DNA from: Tistrella mobilis
GTDB lineage: Bacteria > Pseudomonadota > Alphaproteobacteria > Tistrellales > Tistrellaceae
NCBI RefSeq assembly: GCF_041468085.1
Contig: NZ_CP121017.1
Span: forward strand, 620,001 to 684,000
DNA: 64,000 nucleotides
Direction: 5' to 3'
This document shows positions 53,228 through 63,269 of this stretch, one piece after another. The translations under genes and the position numbers were made by a program. Positions within the stretch are counted from its first letter, which is position 1; every line of letters begins with the position of its first letter. The notes under the pieces are model-generated. The model was not told the DNA's origin, searched no databases, and worked only from the letters and a program-made list of their open reading frames with translations.

Positions 53228-53704
53228 ATGGGACGCTGGCTTCTGGGCCGCATCGACCGCCTGGCCGGCAGCATCTGCGCCCTGGTTCTGGGGCTTGGCG
53301 CGGCACAGGCACAGGGCTTCGCGCTGGCCTATCTGCAGCGCCTGGGCGGCCATCTGGACGAGGCCCGCCGGCTGCTGGATCAGATCCGCATCGGCGTGGC
53401 CCCCTATGACCAGGTGGCACAGCCGGCCCGGGCGGCGCTGGAATCCGCCGCCGCGGCGCGGGTGGACGCGCTTGCCGTCGCGCGCGATGCCGTGGCCGCG
53501 GCCGACCCTTTCCTCAGGCCGCTGGAGCTGCTGCGGCGGGTCGATCCCGAGATCGCCCGGGCGACCTGGGCCGATTACGTGCCGACCCTGCCGGTGGAGC
53601 CGGCCAGCCTGACCTATGGCCTTTTGGGCATGGTGGTGGCCTGGCTGGTCTATGACGCGATCACCGGGCTGATCGCCTGGCCCTTCCGGCGTCGCGCCGG
53701 GTGA
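53228..53704 (+). CDS. DUF2937-like membrane protein
   Basis: A 158-residue protein of unknown function. The hydrophobic N-terminal segment (about 12-32) is followed by GFALAYLQRLGGHLDEARRLLDQI, a helical Ala-rich extracytoplasmic region, and a C-terminal transmembrane segment (about 128-150). The ...YLQRLGGHLDEA... pattern and two-span layout resemble DUF2937 proteins, judged from memory. It lies 38 bp after acyP and 145 bp before bioY. Confidence 0.65.
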   Translation: MGRWLLGRIDRLAGSICALVLGLGAAQAQGFALAYLQRLGGHLDEARRLLDQIRIGVAPYDQVAQPARAALESAAAARVDALAVARDAVAAADPFLRPLELLRRVDPEIARATWADYVPTLPVEPASLTYGLLGMVVAWLVYDAITGLIAWPFRRRAG

Positions 53705-53849
53705 TGCAGGCCAGATCGTGATGCGGGCCGGGCCGCCATGCCCGCGCCATGGGCGATTGACGCGGGGGTGAACATAACCGATAAGGGAGTCTGCGCCTTC
53801 GGCGCTCCCGTCCTGAAGAGGGGAGACCGGCGGCAGGAGGATCGACCCG

Positions 53850-54398
53850 ATGCACGCCCGCGACGTGTTCCGCATTCTGTTCTTTACGGCGCTGACCGCC
53901 GTGCTGGGCCTGTTCCCGCCGCTGGACGTGCCGCTGATCGCCGTGCCGATCACGGCCCAGACACTGGGCGTGATGCTCTCGGGCCTGGTGCTGGGATCGT
54001 GGCGGGCGGCGCTTGCCCAGATGGTCTTCGTGGCGCTGGTGATGGCCGGCGTACCGCTGCTCGCCGGCGGCCGCGGCGGCATGGGCATCCTGACCGGGCC
54101 GACCGGCGGATTTCTGATCGGCTGGATTCCGGCCGCCTTCGTCACCGGGCTGCTGGCCGAGGCGGGGCGCCCTGGCTGGCGACGTTTCATCCTGGCGACG
54201 ATCACGGGCGGCATCGGCGTTGTCTATCTGATCGGGGTACCCTGGGCTGCGATGGTGACCACGCTCTCGCCCTGGCAGGTGCTGACGGGCAGCATGGCCT
54301 TCCTGCCCGGGGACATGATCAAGGCGGTGACGGCGGCCGCGATCGCGGTCACCCTCAGAGACCGCGGCCGGTCGACCGCGATATCCTTCAGGCGATGA
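53850..54398 (+). CDS. bioY: Biotin transporter S-component BioY
   Basis: Membrane-embedded biotin-binding subunit of an ECF or stand-alone transporter; 182 residues, about six hydrophobic segments. PLIAVPITAQTLGVMLSGLVLG and GGRGGMGILTGPTGGFLIGW are the family signatures, and GDMIKAVTAAAIA lies near the C-terminus. No bioM or bioN ATPase genes are adjacent, so it may act alone or share an energiser. Biotin import fits the biotin-dependent carboxylase 3 kb upstream. The stop codon directly abuts the convergent lipB stop. Confidence 0.92.
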   Translation: MHARDVFRILFFTALTAVLGLFPPLDVPLIAVPITAQTLGVMLSGLVLGSWRAALAQMVFVALVMAGVPLLAGGRGGMGILTGPTGGFLIGWIPAAFVTGLLAEAGRPGWRRFILATITGGIGVVYLIGVPWAAMVTTLSPWQVLTGSMAFLPGDMIKAVTAAAIAVTLRDRGRSTAISFRR

Positions 54399-55094
54399 TC
54401 AGCCGCCGCGCTCCGCGGTGACCTCGTCGGTGGTGGGACCGAAGACCTCCTCGAAGGCTTCGCGCAGCGCCATATCGGCCTCCACCATGCCCACCGGCCG
54501 GCCCAGCGCCACCAGCGAGGTGATGCCGTGGCCCTGCACGCCGCAGGGCACGATGCCGGCATAATGGCCGAGATCCGGCTCTACATTCAGCGAAATGCCG
54601 TGGAAGCTGACCCAGCGGCGCACCCGCACGCCGATGGCGGCGATCTTGTCGTCGAATCCGTCGCCGCGTTCCACCCAGACCCCTACTCGATCATCGCGGG
54701 TGAGGCCCTTGACGTTGAAGCGGTCCAGCGCCCGGATCACCCAGCTTTCCAGCCCGTGGACATAGGCCCGGATATCGGCGCCGCGGGCCTTGAGGTCGAG
54801 CATGACATAGGCCACGCGCTGGCCGGGGCCGTGATAGGTGATCTGGCCGCCGCGGCCGGTCCGGTAGACCGGAAAGCGCGGCGGCACCAGCAGATCGCGT
54901 TCCTGCTGCGCGCTGGTGCCGGCGGTCAGGATCGGCGGATGTTCGACCAGCCAGACCCGCTCCCCCGCAGTCCCCTCGCGGATCCGGGCGGCGCGCGCCT
55001 CCATCTCGGCGACAGCGGCTTCGTAATCGGTCAGCCCCGGGGCGATGACCCATTCCACCGGTGAGAGCCCGTTACCCCGCAGAGTTCCCGCCAT
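54399..55094 (-). CDS. lipB: Octanoyl-[acyl-carrier-protein]:protein octanoyltransferase LipB
   Basis: Transfers octanoyl from ACP to lipoyl domains, the first step of lipoate synthesis; 231 residues. I chose the ATG at 55094 with AGGA upstream; an alternative ATG at 55115 has none. [46 protein letters not shown] (with the catalytic Lys) and [14 protein letters not shown] (with the catalytic Cys) are visible. It is convergent with bioY with no gap, and divergent from malic enzyme across 267 bp. Confidence 0.95.
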   Translation of the reverse strand: MAGTLRGNGLSPVEWVIAPGLTDYEAAVAEMEARAARIREGTAGERVWLVEHPPILTAGTSAQQERDLLVPPRFPVYRTGRGGQITYHGPGQRVAYVMLDLKARGADIRAYVHGLESWVIRALDRFNVKGLTRDDRVGVWVERGDGFDDKIAAIGVRVRRWVSFHGISLNVEPDLGHYAGIVPCGVQGHGITSLVALGRPVGMVEADMALREAFEEVFGPTTDEVTAERGG

Positions 55095-55361
55095 CCGTCT
55101 CGTCCTTGTTCTCATCAGCGACAGCTGGCCCCAATCTAGTGTGCCGGGGCGGGTTGCGCCATATCGCGCGACATCCCGCACGATGGTGCGGCGAGGCCCC
55201 GCCCATGCGATGGTTGCAAACCGGACCTCCGGCGGCTGCGGCCGGGTGCCGGTGGCCTTTCGGGGCGCGGCGGCTATACTGTGCGCGCAGGCGGGACGGG
55301 AGCGGATGAAGAGGCCGGAGCCCGGGCCCGCGGCGCAAGATACCGGGGGAGACGACCGCGA

Positions 55362-57671
55362 ATGTCGAAGGAACTGCGCGACGGCGCGCTCGAATATCAT
55401 CGCCTGCCGAAGCCGGGCAAGTTCAGCATCGAGCCGACCAAGCCGCTCGCCAACCAGCGCGACCTCGCGCTCGCCTATTCTCCGGGCGTGGCCTATGCCT
55501 GCGAGGCGATCGTCGAGGATCCGCTCAACGCCTCGCTCTACACCACCCGCGGCAACATGGTCGCGGTGGTGACCAACGGCACGGCCGTTCTGGGCCTGGG
55601 TGCGATCGGCCCGCTGGCGGCCAAGCCGGTGATGGAAGGCAAGGCGGTTCTGTTCAAGAAGTTCGCCGGCATCGACGCGGTGGACATCGAGATCGACGAG
55701 CGCGACCCCGACAAACTGGTCGAGATCATCGCCAGTCTGGAGCCGTCTTTCGGCGCGATCAACCTTGAGGACATCAAGGCGCCGGAATGCTTCGAGATCG
55801 AGGAACGGCTGAAGGACCGGATGAAGATCCCGGTCTTCCACGACGACCAGCACGGCACCGCGATCGTGGTGGCGGCGGCGATGCTGAACGCGCTGCGCGT
55901 GGTGGGCAAGCCGCTGGATCAGGTGAAGCTGGTGGCCTCCGGCGCCGGTGCCGCGGCACTGGCCTGCCTGGACCTGCTGGTCGAGCTGGGCCTGCCGCGC
56001 GCCAACATCACCGTCACCGACATCGTCGGCGTGGTCTGGAAGGGCCGCAACGAGCAGATGGATCCGCGCAAGGAGACCTATGCGGTCGAGACCGAGGCGC
56101 GGACGCTGGCCGAGGTGATCTCCGGCGCCGACATCTTCCTGGGCCTGTCAGCCCCGCGGGTGCTGACGGCCGAGATGGTCAAGACCATGGCGCCGCAGCC
56201 GATCATCATGGCGCTGGCCAACCCGACGCCCGAGATTCTGCCCGACGAGGCGCGCCGGGTGCGCCCCGATGCGATCATCGCCACCGGCCGGTCGGACTTC
56301 CCCAACCAGGTCAACAACGTCCTCTGCTTCCCCTTCGTGTTCCGCGGCGCGCTGGATGTGGGCGCGACCACGATCAATATCGAGATGAAGAAGGCGGCCG
56401 CCCAGGCGATCGCCGATCTGGCCTTGGCCGAACCCTCGTCCGAGGTGGCGCAGGCCTATGGCGGACAGGAGCTGCGTTTCGGCCCGGAATATCTGATCCC
56501 GAAGCCCTTCGATCCCAGGCTGGTGGTCGAGGTGTCGTCGGCGGTGGCCCGGGCCGCGATGGAAAGCGGCGTCGCCACCCGGCCGATCGAGGATTTCGAC
56601 GCCTATCGCCAGGTGCTGTCGTCCTATTTCTTCCGCTCGGGCCTGGTCATGCGGACCGTGTTCGAGCGCGCGAAGGCGCAGCCCAAGCGCGTGGTCTATG
56701 CCGATGGCGAGGATGAGCGCGTGCTGCGCGCAGCCCAGATCGTGGTCGACGAGGGCTTTGCCCAGCCGATCCTGATCGGCCGCCGCGCGGTGGTGCAGCG
56801 GCGCATCGAGCGGCTGGGGCTCAGGCTCAAGCTCGACAAGGACATCGAGCTCTGCGATCCCGAGGATGATCCGCGCTACAACACTTATTGGTCGGAATAT
56901 CACCGGCTGATGTGCCGCCGCGGCGTCACGCCCGAAAGCGCCCGTACCGTGGTCCGCACCCGGGCGACGGTGATCGGCGCGCTGATGGTCCATATCGGCG
57001 AGGCCGACGCCCTGATCTGCGGCCCGGTCAGCCGGTTCGTGAAGAACCTGCGCCACCTGAAGGAGATCTTCGGGGTCCGCCGGGGGGTGAGCGAGCCCTG
57101 CGCCATGCAGGCGCTGATCCTGCCGACCAAGACGATCTTCGTGGCCGACACCCAGGTCGAGCACAAGCGCAGCCCCGAGCAGATCGCCGAAATGACGATC
57201 ATGTGCGCCGAAGAGGTCCGCCGCTTCGGCATCACGCCCAAGATCGCCCTGCTGTCCTCGTCGAGCTTCGGCACCGGCGAGACGCCGTCGGCGCAGATGA
57301 TGCGCGATGCCTTCGCCCTGGTCCGCGAACAGGCACCGGAGCTGGAGGTCGAGGGCGAGATGCAGGCCGACGCGGCCATCTCGGAAGAGGTGCGCCACCG
57401 GGTCTTCCCGGGGTCCCTGCTCCAGGGCTCGGCCAATCTGCTGATCACGCCGGACCTTGATTCCGGCAACATCGCCTTTAATCTCGCCAAGGCGCTCACC
57501 AGCGGCACCTCGGTCGGGCCGGTGCTGATCGGGCTCAACCATCCGGCCCATATTCTCACCCCCGCGGTGTCGGTGCGCGGTATCGTCAACCTGTCGGCCC
57601 TGGTGGTCGTGGACGCGATCGAAAAGTCGCGCGACACGCCCTGGTGCCCGATTCCGGCGGAACCTGCCTGA
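55362..57671 (+). CDS. maeB: NADP-dependent malic enzyme with C-terminal phosphotransacetylase-like domain (MaeB)
   Basis: Oxidatively decarboxylates malate to pyruvate. It has 769 residues from ATG 55362 with GGGGGAG upstream; a frame open to 55281 has no support. The malic enzyme part (1-430) has [14 protein letters not shown], the catalytic Lys region, [20 protein letters not shown], the Rossmann [13 protein letters not shown] and LANPTPEI. The C-terminal part (about 440-769) resembles phosphotransacetylase, with TLD-type [21 protein letters not shown]. In MaeB this domain is regulatory, binding acetyl-CoA, and not catalytic. Single gene, followed by a 20-bp palindrome (57702-57721). Confidence 0.95.
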   Translation: MSKELRDGALEYHRLPKPGKFSIEPTKPLANQRDLALAYSPGVAYACEAIVEDPLNASLYTTRGNMVAVVTNGTAVLGLGAIGPLAAKPVMEGKAVLFKKFAGIDAVDIEIDERDPDKLVEIIASLEPSFGAINLEDIKAPECFEIEERLKDRMKIPVFHDDQHGTAIVVAAAMLNALRVVGKPLDQVKLVASGAGAAALACLDLLVELGLPRANITVTDIVGVVWKGRNEQMDPRKETYAVETEARTLAEVISGADIFLGLSAPRVLTAEMVKTMAPQPIIMALANPTPEILPDEARRVRPDAIIATGRSDFPNQVNNVLCFPFVFRGALDVGATTINIEMKKAAAQAIADLALAEPSSEVAQAYGGQELRFGPEYLIPKPFDPRLVVEVSSAVARAAMESGVATRPIEDFDAYRQVLSSYFFRSGLVMRTVFERAKAQPKRVVYADGEDERVLRAAQIVVDEGFAQPILIGRRAVVQRRIERLGLRLKLDKDIELCDPEDDPRYNTYWSEYHRLMCRRGVTPESARTVVRTRATVIGALMVHIGEADALICGPVSRFVKNLRHLKEIFGVRRGVSEPCAMQALILPTKTIFVADTQVEHKRSPEQIAEMTIMCAEEVRRFGITPKIALLSSSSFGTGETPSAQMMRDAFALVREQAPELEVEGEMQADAAISEEVRHRVFPGSLLQGSANLLITPDLDSGNIAFNLAKALTSGTSVGPVLIGLNHPAHILTPAVSVRGIVNLSALVVVDAIEKSRDTPWCPIPAEPA

Positions 57672-57701
57672 CATGATCTGAGCGGTCGGCTTTCCGGGAA
57701 C

Positions 57702-57721
57702 GGGATGCCGGCCGGCATCCC
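57702..57721. terminator. 20-bp perfect palindrome after malic enzyme
   Basis: Arms GGGATGCCGG and CCGGCATCCC meet without a spacer, so the RNA can fold as an 8-bp stem with a GGCC loop. It lies 30 bp after maeB and 31 bp before mgtE. No T tract; a weak terminator or processing site is possible. Confidence 0.4.
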
Positions 57722-57751
57722 CTGACCCCTCGATCCCCGGAGAACGGCAGC

Positions 57752-59161
57752 TTGCGCGACGACGACGACATCCAGGGACGCGAAGGTGAGGTGGCCACCG
57801 CGGCGGGCGAGGCCGAAGCGCTCTACGGCGTTTCGGACGAACTGGTCCGCCGCGTGGCCGATGCCCTTGACGAAGGCGACGCGCCCACGGCGCGTATGCT
57901 TGTCGCCGAACTGCATGCTGCCGACATCGCCGATCTGCTGGAGCGGCTGTCGGGCGACGAGCGCCGTGCGCTGGTGGAGCTGCAGCGCGACGGCTTCGAC
58001 CCTGAGATCCTGCCGCATCTGGGCGGCAATGTCCGCGATCAGGTCATCGCCCAGTTGGGCCCCCGGGCGCTGGCCGAAGCGCTGTCGGAACTGGACAGCG
58101 ACGATGCGATCTACCTGATCGAGGATCTGGACGACGACATCCAGGCAGCACTGCTGGCGGCGGTGCCCCCCGCCACCCGGCGGGCGCTGGAGGAAAGCCT
58201 CGCCTATCCGGAATACTCCGCCGGCCGCCTGATGCAGCGCGACCTGATCGCGATGCCGGCCTTCTGGACGGTGGGGCGCGCGATCGACTTTCTGCGCGAA
58301 ACCCCCGACCTGCCCGAGGAATTCTACGAAATCTTCGTGGTCGACCCGCGGCACAAGCCGATCGGGTCGGTGCCGCTGGCCCGCATGCTGCGCCATCCGC
58401 GCAAGGTGCTGTTGCGCGACATCATGGACCGTGACGTCGATGCGATCGCGGCCGCCACCGACCAGGAAGAGGTGGCCCGGCTGTTCCGGCACTACTCCCT
58501 GGCCTCGGCGCCGGTCGTCGACGATCAGGGCCGGCTGATCGGCGTGATCACCTTCGACGACGTGGTCGACGTCATCCAGGAAGAGGCCGAAGAGGACATG
58601 GCCCTGATGGCCGGTGTCGGCTCCGAGGTCGACGTGAATGCCAGCCTTGCCTCCGTCGTGCGCCAGCGCATCGCCTGGCTGGGGGTCAATCTGGGCACCG
58701 CGCTAATGGTCAGCTCGGTGATTTCGCTGTTCGAGGCGACGATCGAACAGATCGTCGCCCTGGCGGTGCTGATGCCGATCGTGGCTTCGATGGGCGGCAA
58801 TGCCGGCACCCAGACCCTGACCGTGGCGGTCAGGGCGCTGGCGTTGAAGGAACTGACGCCGTCCAACGCCATGCGCATCCTGACCCGCGAGGTGGGGGTG
58901 GGTACGATCAACGGCCTGGTCTTCGGCATCGCGGTCGGCGCCGTGGCGGCGGTGATCTTCGACCCCTTCATCGGCGGGGTGCTGTTCTGCGCCCTGCTCG
59001 CTAATCTGGTGACGGCGGGCCTGGCCGGCATGCTGATCCCGCTGGCGCTGGACCGGTTGAAGGTCGACCCGGCGGTCTCGGCGGGCGTGTTCCTGACCGC
59101 GGTGACCGATGTGGTCGGGTTCTTCGCCTTTCTGGGGCTGGCTCAGCTCGTGCTGCTCTGA
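57752..59161 (+). CDS. mgtE: Magnesium transporter MgtE
   Basis: Mg2+-gated Mg2+ channel of the inner membrane; 469 residues, TTG start at 57752 with GGAG 9 bp upstream. N domain with HAADIADLLERLSGDERRALVEL (about 50-73), two CBS domains (about 150-275) containing RHYSLASAPVVDDQGRLIGVITFDDVVDVI, then five transmembrane segments. AVLMPIVASMGGNAGTQTLTVAVRALAL and the pore-lining Asp near the end (TAVTDVVGFFAFLGL) are diagnostic. Its end overlaps the convergent acyltransferase by 19 bp. Confidence 0.95.
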   Translation: MRDDDDIQGREGEVATAAGEAEALYGVSDELVRRVADALDEGDAPTARMLVAELHAADIADLLERLSGDERRALVELQRDGFDPEILPHLGGNVRDQVIAQLGPRALAEALSELDSDDAIYLIEDLDDDIQAALLAAVPPATRRALEESLAYPEYSAGRLMQRDLIAMPAFWTVGRAIDFLRETPDLPEEFYEIFVVDPRHKPIGSVPLARMLRHPRKVLLRDIMDRDVDAIAAATDQEEVARLFRHYSLASAPVVDDQGRLIGVITFDDVVDVIQEEAEEDMALMAGVGSEVDVNASLASVVRQRIAWLGVNLGTALMVSSVISLFEATIEQIVALAVLMPIVASMGGNAGTQTLTVAVRALALKELTPSNAMRILTREVGVGTINGLVFGIAVGAVAAVIFDPFIGGVLFCALLANLVTAGLAGMLIPLALDRLKVDPAVSAGVFLTAVTDVVGFFAFLGLAQLVLL

Positions 59162-60189
59162 GCCCTGTCTCTGTGCTTCAGGCGGCGTTGCAACCAGGCC
59201 TGCGCGGGACGCTCGATGAGATGGCGGCAGGGGAAAGCCGCCAGGACCGAGAGCGTCATCATGATCAGGGCGAGCGGCAGGGCCTGACGGAGATGGCCGG
59301 TATCGACAAGCAGCTTTGCGACCGTTGCCAGCACCAGTGGATGAACGAGATAGAGGGCATAAGAGGCGTCGCCCAGGCGGATGGCTGCACGGGAGCACCA
59401 CCCGCGGGGAACAGGCAGCAGTGCGGTGCCGAGGACGATGCCGAGGCCGGGCACGCCGTAGATCAGGGCCCGATGGCCGCCCACCGGCCAGATCACCTGC
59501 AAAACCAGCAACAGGATGCCTGCCGCCAGCAGCCAGGGCGCGCCCGGGCGCAGATGCTCCGCCCTGTGCCGACAAAGAAGGGCCGCCCCCATGCCGGCAG
59601 CGAATTCGAGCAGCAGGGGGCTGGTATAGAAGGCGATGACCGGATCGGCCGGATCGAAGATTTGACCGGCAATGACCAGCCCGATCAGAACTCCGGCACA
59701 GCGACCGGCCGTGCGGCTGGCCGTCCCTGCGAAGCAGGCGGCGAAGAGGGCATAGAAGGCCATTTCGTAATTGAGGGTCCAGCCGACGTGAAGCACGGGC
59801 TCCACGATTCTCCCTGACAGCGTCTGTGGCAGGAATAAGAGTGCCATCAGCCAGGCAGCAGGATCGGCATCGACGGTAGTGAAGCGCTGCGGCGCTGCGG
59901 CCGCCATCGCCCAGAGGAGTGTGGTGAGCAGCCAGTAGAGTGGCACGATGCGGAAGATGCGTTTCAGCATGAAGACGGATCGACGGCCATTCGGGCTGAA
60001 GGCATGCACCATGATGAAGCCCGACAGCACGAAGAATATGTCGACGCCGGCGATCAGTCCGGGGATCCGTGGGATGCCGTCGATGTTCCGGCTGTGAAGG
60101 ATGCCGATCGTGTGGTGGAGAACAATCAGCCCCGCAGCGATGAAGCGGAGGATCTGGAGAGCGTCGATCCGAAGAGGTGCGGTCGGCAT
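59143..60189 (-). CDS. Acyltransferase-3 family membrane protein
   Basis: A 348-residue integral membrane acyltransferase (OafA/WecH type) expected to transfer acetyl or another acyl group to a surface glycan. About ten hydrophobic segments are visible. IDALQILRFIAAGLIVLHH at the N-terminus holds the Arg and His-His motif, followed by FFVLSGFIMVHAFS, and the C-terminal GDASYALYLVHPLVLATV. I chose ATG 60189 because the longer frame to 60285 adds charged residues before the first span; the ribosome site is weak. The substrate is unknown, and no glycan cluster is adjacent. Confidence 0.85.
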   Translation of the reverse strand: MPTAPLRIDALQILRFIAAGLIVLHHTIGILHSRNIDGIPRIPGLIAGVDIFFVLSGFIMVHAFSPNGRRSVFMLKRIFRIVPLYWLLTTLLWAMAAAAPQRFTTVDADPAAWLMALLFLPQTLSGRIVEPVLHVGWTLNYEMAFYALFAACFAGTASRTAGRCAGVLIGLVIAGQIFDPADPVIAFYTSPLLLEFAAGMGAALLCRHRAEHLRPGAPWLLAAGILLLVLQVIWPVGGHRALIYGVPGLGIVLGTALLPVPRGWCSRAAIRLGDASYALYLVHPLVLATVAKLLVDTGHLRQALPLALIMMTLSVLAAFPCRHLIERPAQAWLQRRLKHRDRAQSSTS

Positions 60190-60309
60190 GTGTGGCTTTT
60201 CATCGGAAGATGTCAAGGGTAGACCCGAATCTTGTGCCAGCTTGCCGCTGCCGGCGCCATCCAATAGGCTTCCGTCTCGTGACATCGAAACCGGAAGGCA
60301 GGTTCAGGC

Positions 60310-60798
60310 ATGACTGGCATGACGTCGATCCGCGGCGTGGTGGTTGCCGCCGCACTGGGCATGATGCTGCTGGCGCCGCAGGCGGTGGCCGCGCAACAGA
60401 TGATCGACGGTTCCGACCCCGACCAGATCCTGAATCTGGCCCGCGGCTACGGCTCCGCCAATCTGGAGAAGTCCGACAACGGCGATCCGCTGATCCGCGG
60501 CCGCATCGACGGTGTCGGCTATGCGATTTTCTTCAACGACTGCACCAACAACCGCGACTGCGACACGCTGGGCTTCTATGCCGGCTGGACCGACACCAAC
60601 GTGACCGGGGCCCATGTTGCCGAGTGGAACCGCAGCAAACGTTTCAGCCGGGCCTATATCGACGACGAAGGCGATCCGGTGCTGGAATTCGATGTGAATC
60701 TGAAGGGCGGGGTCAGCCGGCGCAATTTCGACGACACGCTGGACTGGTGGAAGACGGTCATGCTCGACTTCCGTGATCAGGTGATCAACCCCAACTGA
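60310..60798 (+). CDS. Secreted YbjN-domain protein
   Basis: A 162-residue protein with a signal peptide (about 1-28, ending AVAAQ). The rest fits the YbjN fold: MIDGSDPDQILNLARGYGSANL, GDPLIRGRIDGVGYAIFFNDC, a CX5C pair (CTNNRDC) likely forming a disulfide, then FYAGW and a C-terminal helix (DTLDWWKTVMLDFRD). YbjN proteins are of unclear function, sometimes linked to envelope or type III secretion chaperone-like roles. It is divergent from the acyltransferase gene and ends just before a bidirectional terminator. Confidence 0.85.
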   Translation: MTGMTSIRGVVVAAALGMMLLAPQAVAAQQMIDGSDPDQILNLARGYGSANLEKSDNGDPLIRGRIDGVGYAIFFNDCTNNRDCDTLGFYAGWTDTNVTGAHVAEWNRSKRFSRAYIDDEGDPVLEFDVNLKGGVSRRNFDDTLDWWKTVMLDFRDQVINPN

Positions 60799-60805
60799 GA
60801 TGACG

Positions 60806-60833
60806 AAAACGCCGGCCGCGACGGGCCGGCGTT
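60806..60833 (-). terminator. Terminator shared by the TonB receptor and the YbjN-type gene
   Basis: A 10-bp perfect stem (60808-60817 with 60824-60833) and a 6-nt loop. On the minus strand it is followed by a T-rich tail (TTTTCG, complement of 60804-60809). It is 27 bp past the receptor stop on that strand, and 7 bp past the YbjN-type stop on the other. Confidence 0.75.
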
Positions 60834-60860
60834 CCGTAGGTCCAGGAAGATGGCGATCGT

Positions 60861-63155
60861 TCAGAAGGCCATGGTCGCCTTGATCAGGAAGGACCGGCCC
60901 GGCTCGTAGATCGGGTCGACGTTCGAGAATTCCTGGCCATAGGTCGTGCGATCGGCATAGGCCTGGTCGAAGACGTTGTTGACCTCGCCGCGCAGGGTCA
61001 GCCCGTTCACGAGATCCGGGGTGTATTCCGCATAGAGGTTCAGGGCCTGATAAGCTTCGAGTGAGCGATTGCCCTGGCTCACGAGGTCGTCATTTTCGAA
61101 GGCGGCTTCGACCGTGCTGCCGATCAGCAGGCCCATCGTCTCGAAACGGTGGGCAATCTCGACCGCGATCAACTGCCCGACCGGCGTCCCCAGATAGAGG
61201 CCCAGATCGGAATCACCCGGCTTGCCGTCGATGGTGAGATCGGTGTCGGTGTAGGAAATCCGTGCAAAGCCGGGCCCCCAGCTGTAGGCGGCCGACAGGG
61301 TGTAGCCTTCGGTTTCGAAATCGGACGTCAGTTCCGCCCCCCGGGTATAGTCGCGCCCCCCGCCGTTGGGGAGCGTCTCGTAGAAGGCTTCATTGCGAGC
61401 GTCCTTGAACCGGCTGCGGAACACCCCGGCCGCAAAGGTGAAGCCTTCATGCCGGTATTCTGCGCCGAGGGTCACATTGTTCGAGCGGACCGGCTTGATT
61501 CCCTGCGCATAGGTCCAGCGCTCACTCAAAATGAAGTTCTCAGCCAGCGTCACGCCACCGAAGACGTTCGAATAACCGGCTTTCAGCGTCAGGTCATCCC
61601 GAACGTCCCAGGCCACTGAGGCATTGCCGCTGAGGCCGGCATGGTCGATTTCGGTGCCGTTCACGCCTTCGAACCACTGCTGGTCGCCGCGCAGGCCGAA
61701 GGAGAGGCGCAGCGGGTCGATCGGCTGCAGGCGGGCCTGGGCATAGACGCCGACATTGGTCGCCGTCTCTGCCATGTCGCTGCTGCGGTCCTTGTACGAG
61801 GCTTCGTCGTCGTAGAAATCGACACCGGCGGTGACGCTGTCGTCGGGGGTGAAGAACATGCGGTTCTCGACCCGGCCCGACAGGCTGGTGGTCTCGCCAT
61901 GGCTGTAGACGACCGTATCGTCGGGGCTGGGGACGCCCAGATCCGTCTCGTTCCAGCCCAGAACCACGCGCGGGTTCCACATCCCCTCGCGGGTCGTGTC
62001 CTCGTAGGTCGCGACCAGATTGCGGCGGCGGAGATCATAGAGCCGGTCGTCGGCCGGGCGGTTGGTCAGCCGGCCGATATTGGCGCGGAAGGGGCGAACC
62101 GAATCGTCCTGCACCTGCTCGCCCGAGAGTTCGAAGCGGTGGCCGTCGGCGCTTTCCCAGGCACCTTTCGCAAGGATGCTCTGCAGGGCGGCGCCGGTAC
62201 CCGAGACCTCGCGGCCATTGCCGGCTTCGTAATTGTCGCCATCGGCCTGTTTGAAGAAGGCGAGCCCTTCGAAGCCGTCGGTGGTACGGCCATAGACCGA
62301 CCCGCCCTTGGTGAAGGTGTTGCCGTTGCTGTCCCAACTGGTCGAGACATAGCCGCCGGCCATCTCGCCCGGATCGAGCAGGTCGGCGGCATCCGCCGTT
62401 TCATAGACGATGGCGCCGCCGAGCGCGCCCGGCCCGGCATCGGCGGGTGCGACGCCCGGATCCACCCGCACGGCCTTGAGCAGGGCCGGATCGATCAGCG
62501 TGGTGGCGTTGTGGTGGAAGACCTTGTTGTTCTGGCGGGCGCCGTCGATGGTGACCGCCAGATTGGTTTCCTCGATGCCCTGGACATAGATCTTCTGGGC
62601 GACCGGCTGGCCGCCGCCGACGGAGACCGTGGCCTCGCCCGCGAAGACGTCCTTGAGGGTCGCCGGGTTGCGCCGTTCCAGATCCTCACGGGTGACGGTC
62701 AGCGATCCGGCGCGGTCGGCGGCATTGCCAAAGGCATCGGCGCTGCGGGCACCCTGGACCATCAACGGGTCGAGGGTGGTGCTGCCGCCGGCGCTGTTGC
62801 CTGCGGCGGCCTCGAAGATCACCACGCCGCCGGCATCGAGCCGATGGGCGAGCCCCGTGCCCGCGAGCAGACGGTCGAGTGCCGCCGCCACGCTCAGCCG
62901 GCCGGAGACACCGCCGGTCGTGGCCTCGCGCACCAGATCGCCATGGGCCGAGACCTGGAGGCCCGCCTGACGACCGAAGACCGGCAGCGCATCGGCCAGT
63001 CTCTGGGCCGGGATGTCGAAATCATGCAGGGCGGCCTGTGTGGCCGTCTGTGCCCGTGCCGCGGTGGTCCAGGCTGCCCCCGTCGTCAGCGCCGTTCCCA
63101 GCATCAGTGCAGCCGCGACGGCCCGCCCGGCCGTATTGTTCTTCACCGTATTCAT
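60861..63155 (-). CDS. TonB-dependent receptor with N-terminal STN signalling domain
   Basis: Outer-membrane transducer that imports an iron chelate or heme and signals substrate to an anti-sigma factor. It has 764 residues from the ATG at 63155; a frame open to 63257 adds 34 basic residues ahead of the signal peptide. Signal peptide 1-35 (ending ARAQ), STN domain about 40-115 (FDIPAQRLADALPVFGRQAG...), plug domain about 125-290 (KIYVQGIEETNLAVTIDGARQ, ALGGAIVYET), then a 22-strand barrel ending in Phe. The adjacent FecR gene supports transcriptional signalling. Heme is possible from the hemoglobin/heme-type plug pattern, but the ligand is unproven. Confidence 0.9.
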   Translation of the reverse strand: MNTVKNNTAGRAVAAALMLGTALTTGAAWTTAARAQTATQAALHDFDIPAQRLADALPVFGRQAGLQVSAHGDLVREATTGGVSGRLSVAAALDRLLAGTGLAHRLDAGGVVIFEAAAGNSAGGSTTLDPLMVQGARSADAFGNAADRAGSLTVTREDLERRNPATLKDVFAGEATVSVGGGQPVAQKIYVQGIEETNLAVTIDGARQNNKVFHHNATTLIDPALLKAVRVDPGVAPADAGPGALGGAIVYETADAADLLDPGEMAGGYVSTSWDSNGNTFTKGGSVYGRTTDGFEGLAFFKQADGDNYEAGNGREVSGTGAALQSILAKGAWESADGHRFELSGEQVQDDSVRPFRANIGRLTNRPADDRLYDLRRRNLVATYEDTTREGMWNPRVVLGWNETDLGVPSPDDTVVYSHGETTSLSGRVENRMFFTPDDSVTAGVDFYDDEASYKDRSSDMAETATNVGVYAQARLQPIDPLRLSFGLRGDQQWFEGVNGTEIDHAGLSGNASVAWDVRDDLTLKAGYSNVFGGVTLAENFILSERWTYAQGIKPVRSNNVTLGAEYRHEGFTFAAGVFRSRFKDARNEAFYETLPNGGGRDYTRGAELTSDFETEGYTLSAAYSWGPGFARISYTDTDLTIDGKPGDSDLGLYLGTPVGQLIAVEIAHRFETMGLLIGSTVEAAFENDDLVSQGNRSLEAYQALNLYAEYTPDLVNGLTLRGEVNNVFDQAYADRTTYGQEFSNVDPIYEPGRSFLIKATMAF

Positions 63156-63269
63156 ACCCCGACCCTTCGGATGCGTTCTTCGGCGTCGCCCGCCATATGC
63201 GTCATGGATTTTGCGCGTGCGACGCAGTTGCAGATGTCGATCCGTTGACGACGGCACCGGGGCCGGTGT

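Noticed and set aside
53765-53790. Possible BioR operator before bioY
   Set aside because: The stretch ATAACCGATAA has a repeated ATAA but not the inverted TTAT...ATAA symmetry of BioR sites.
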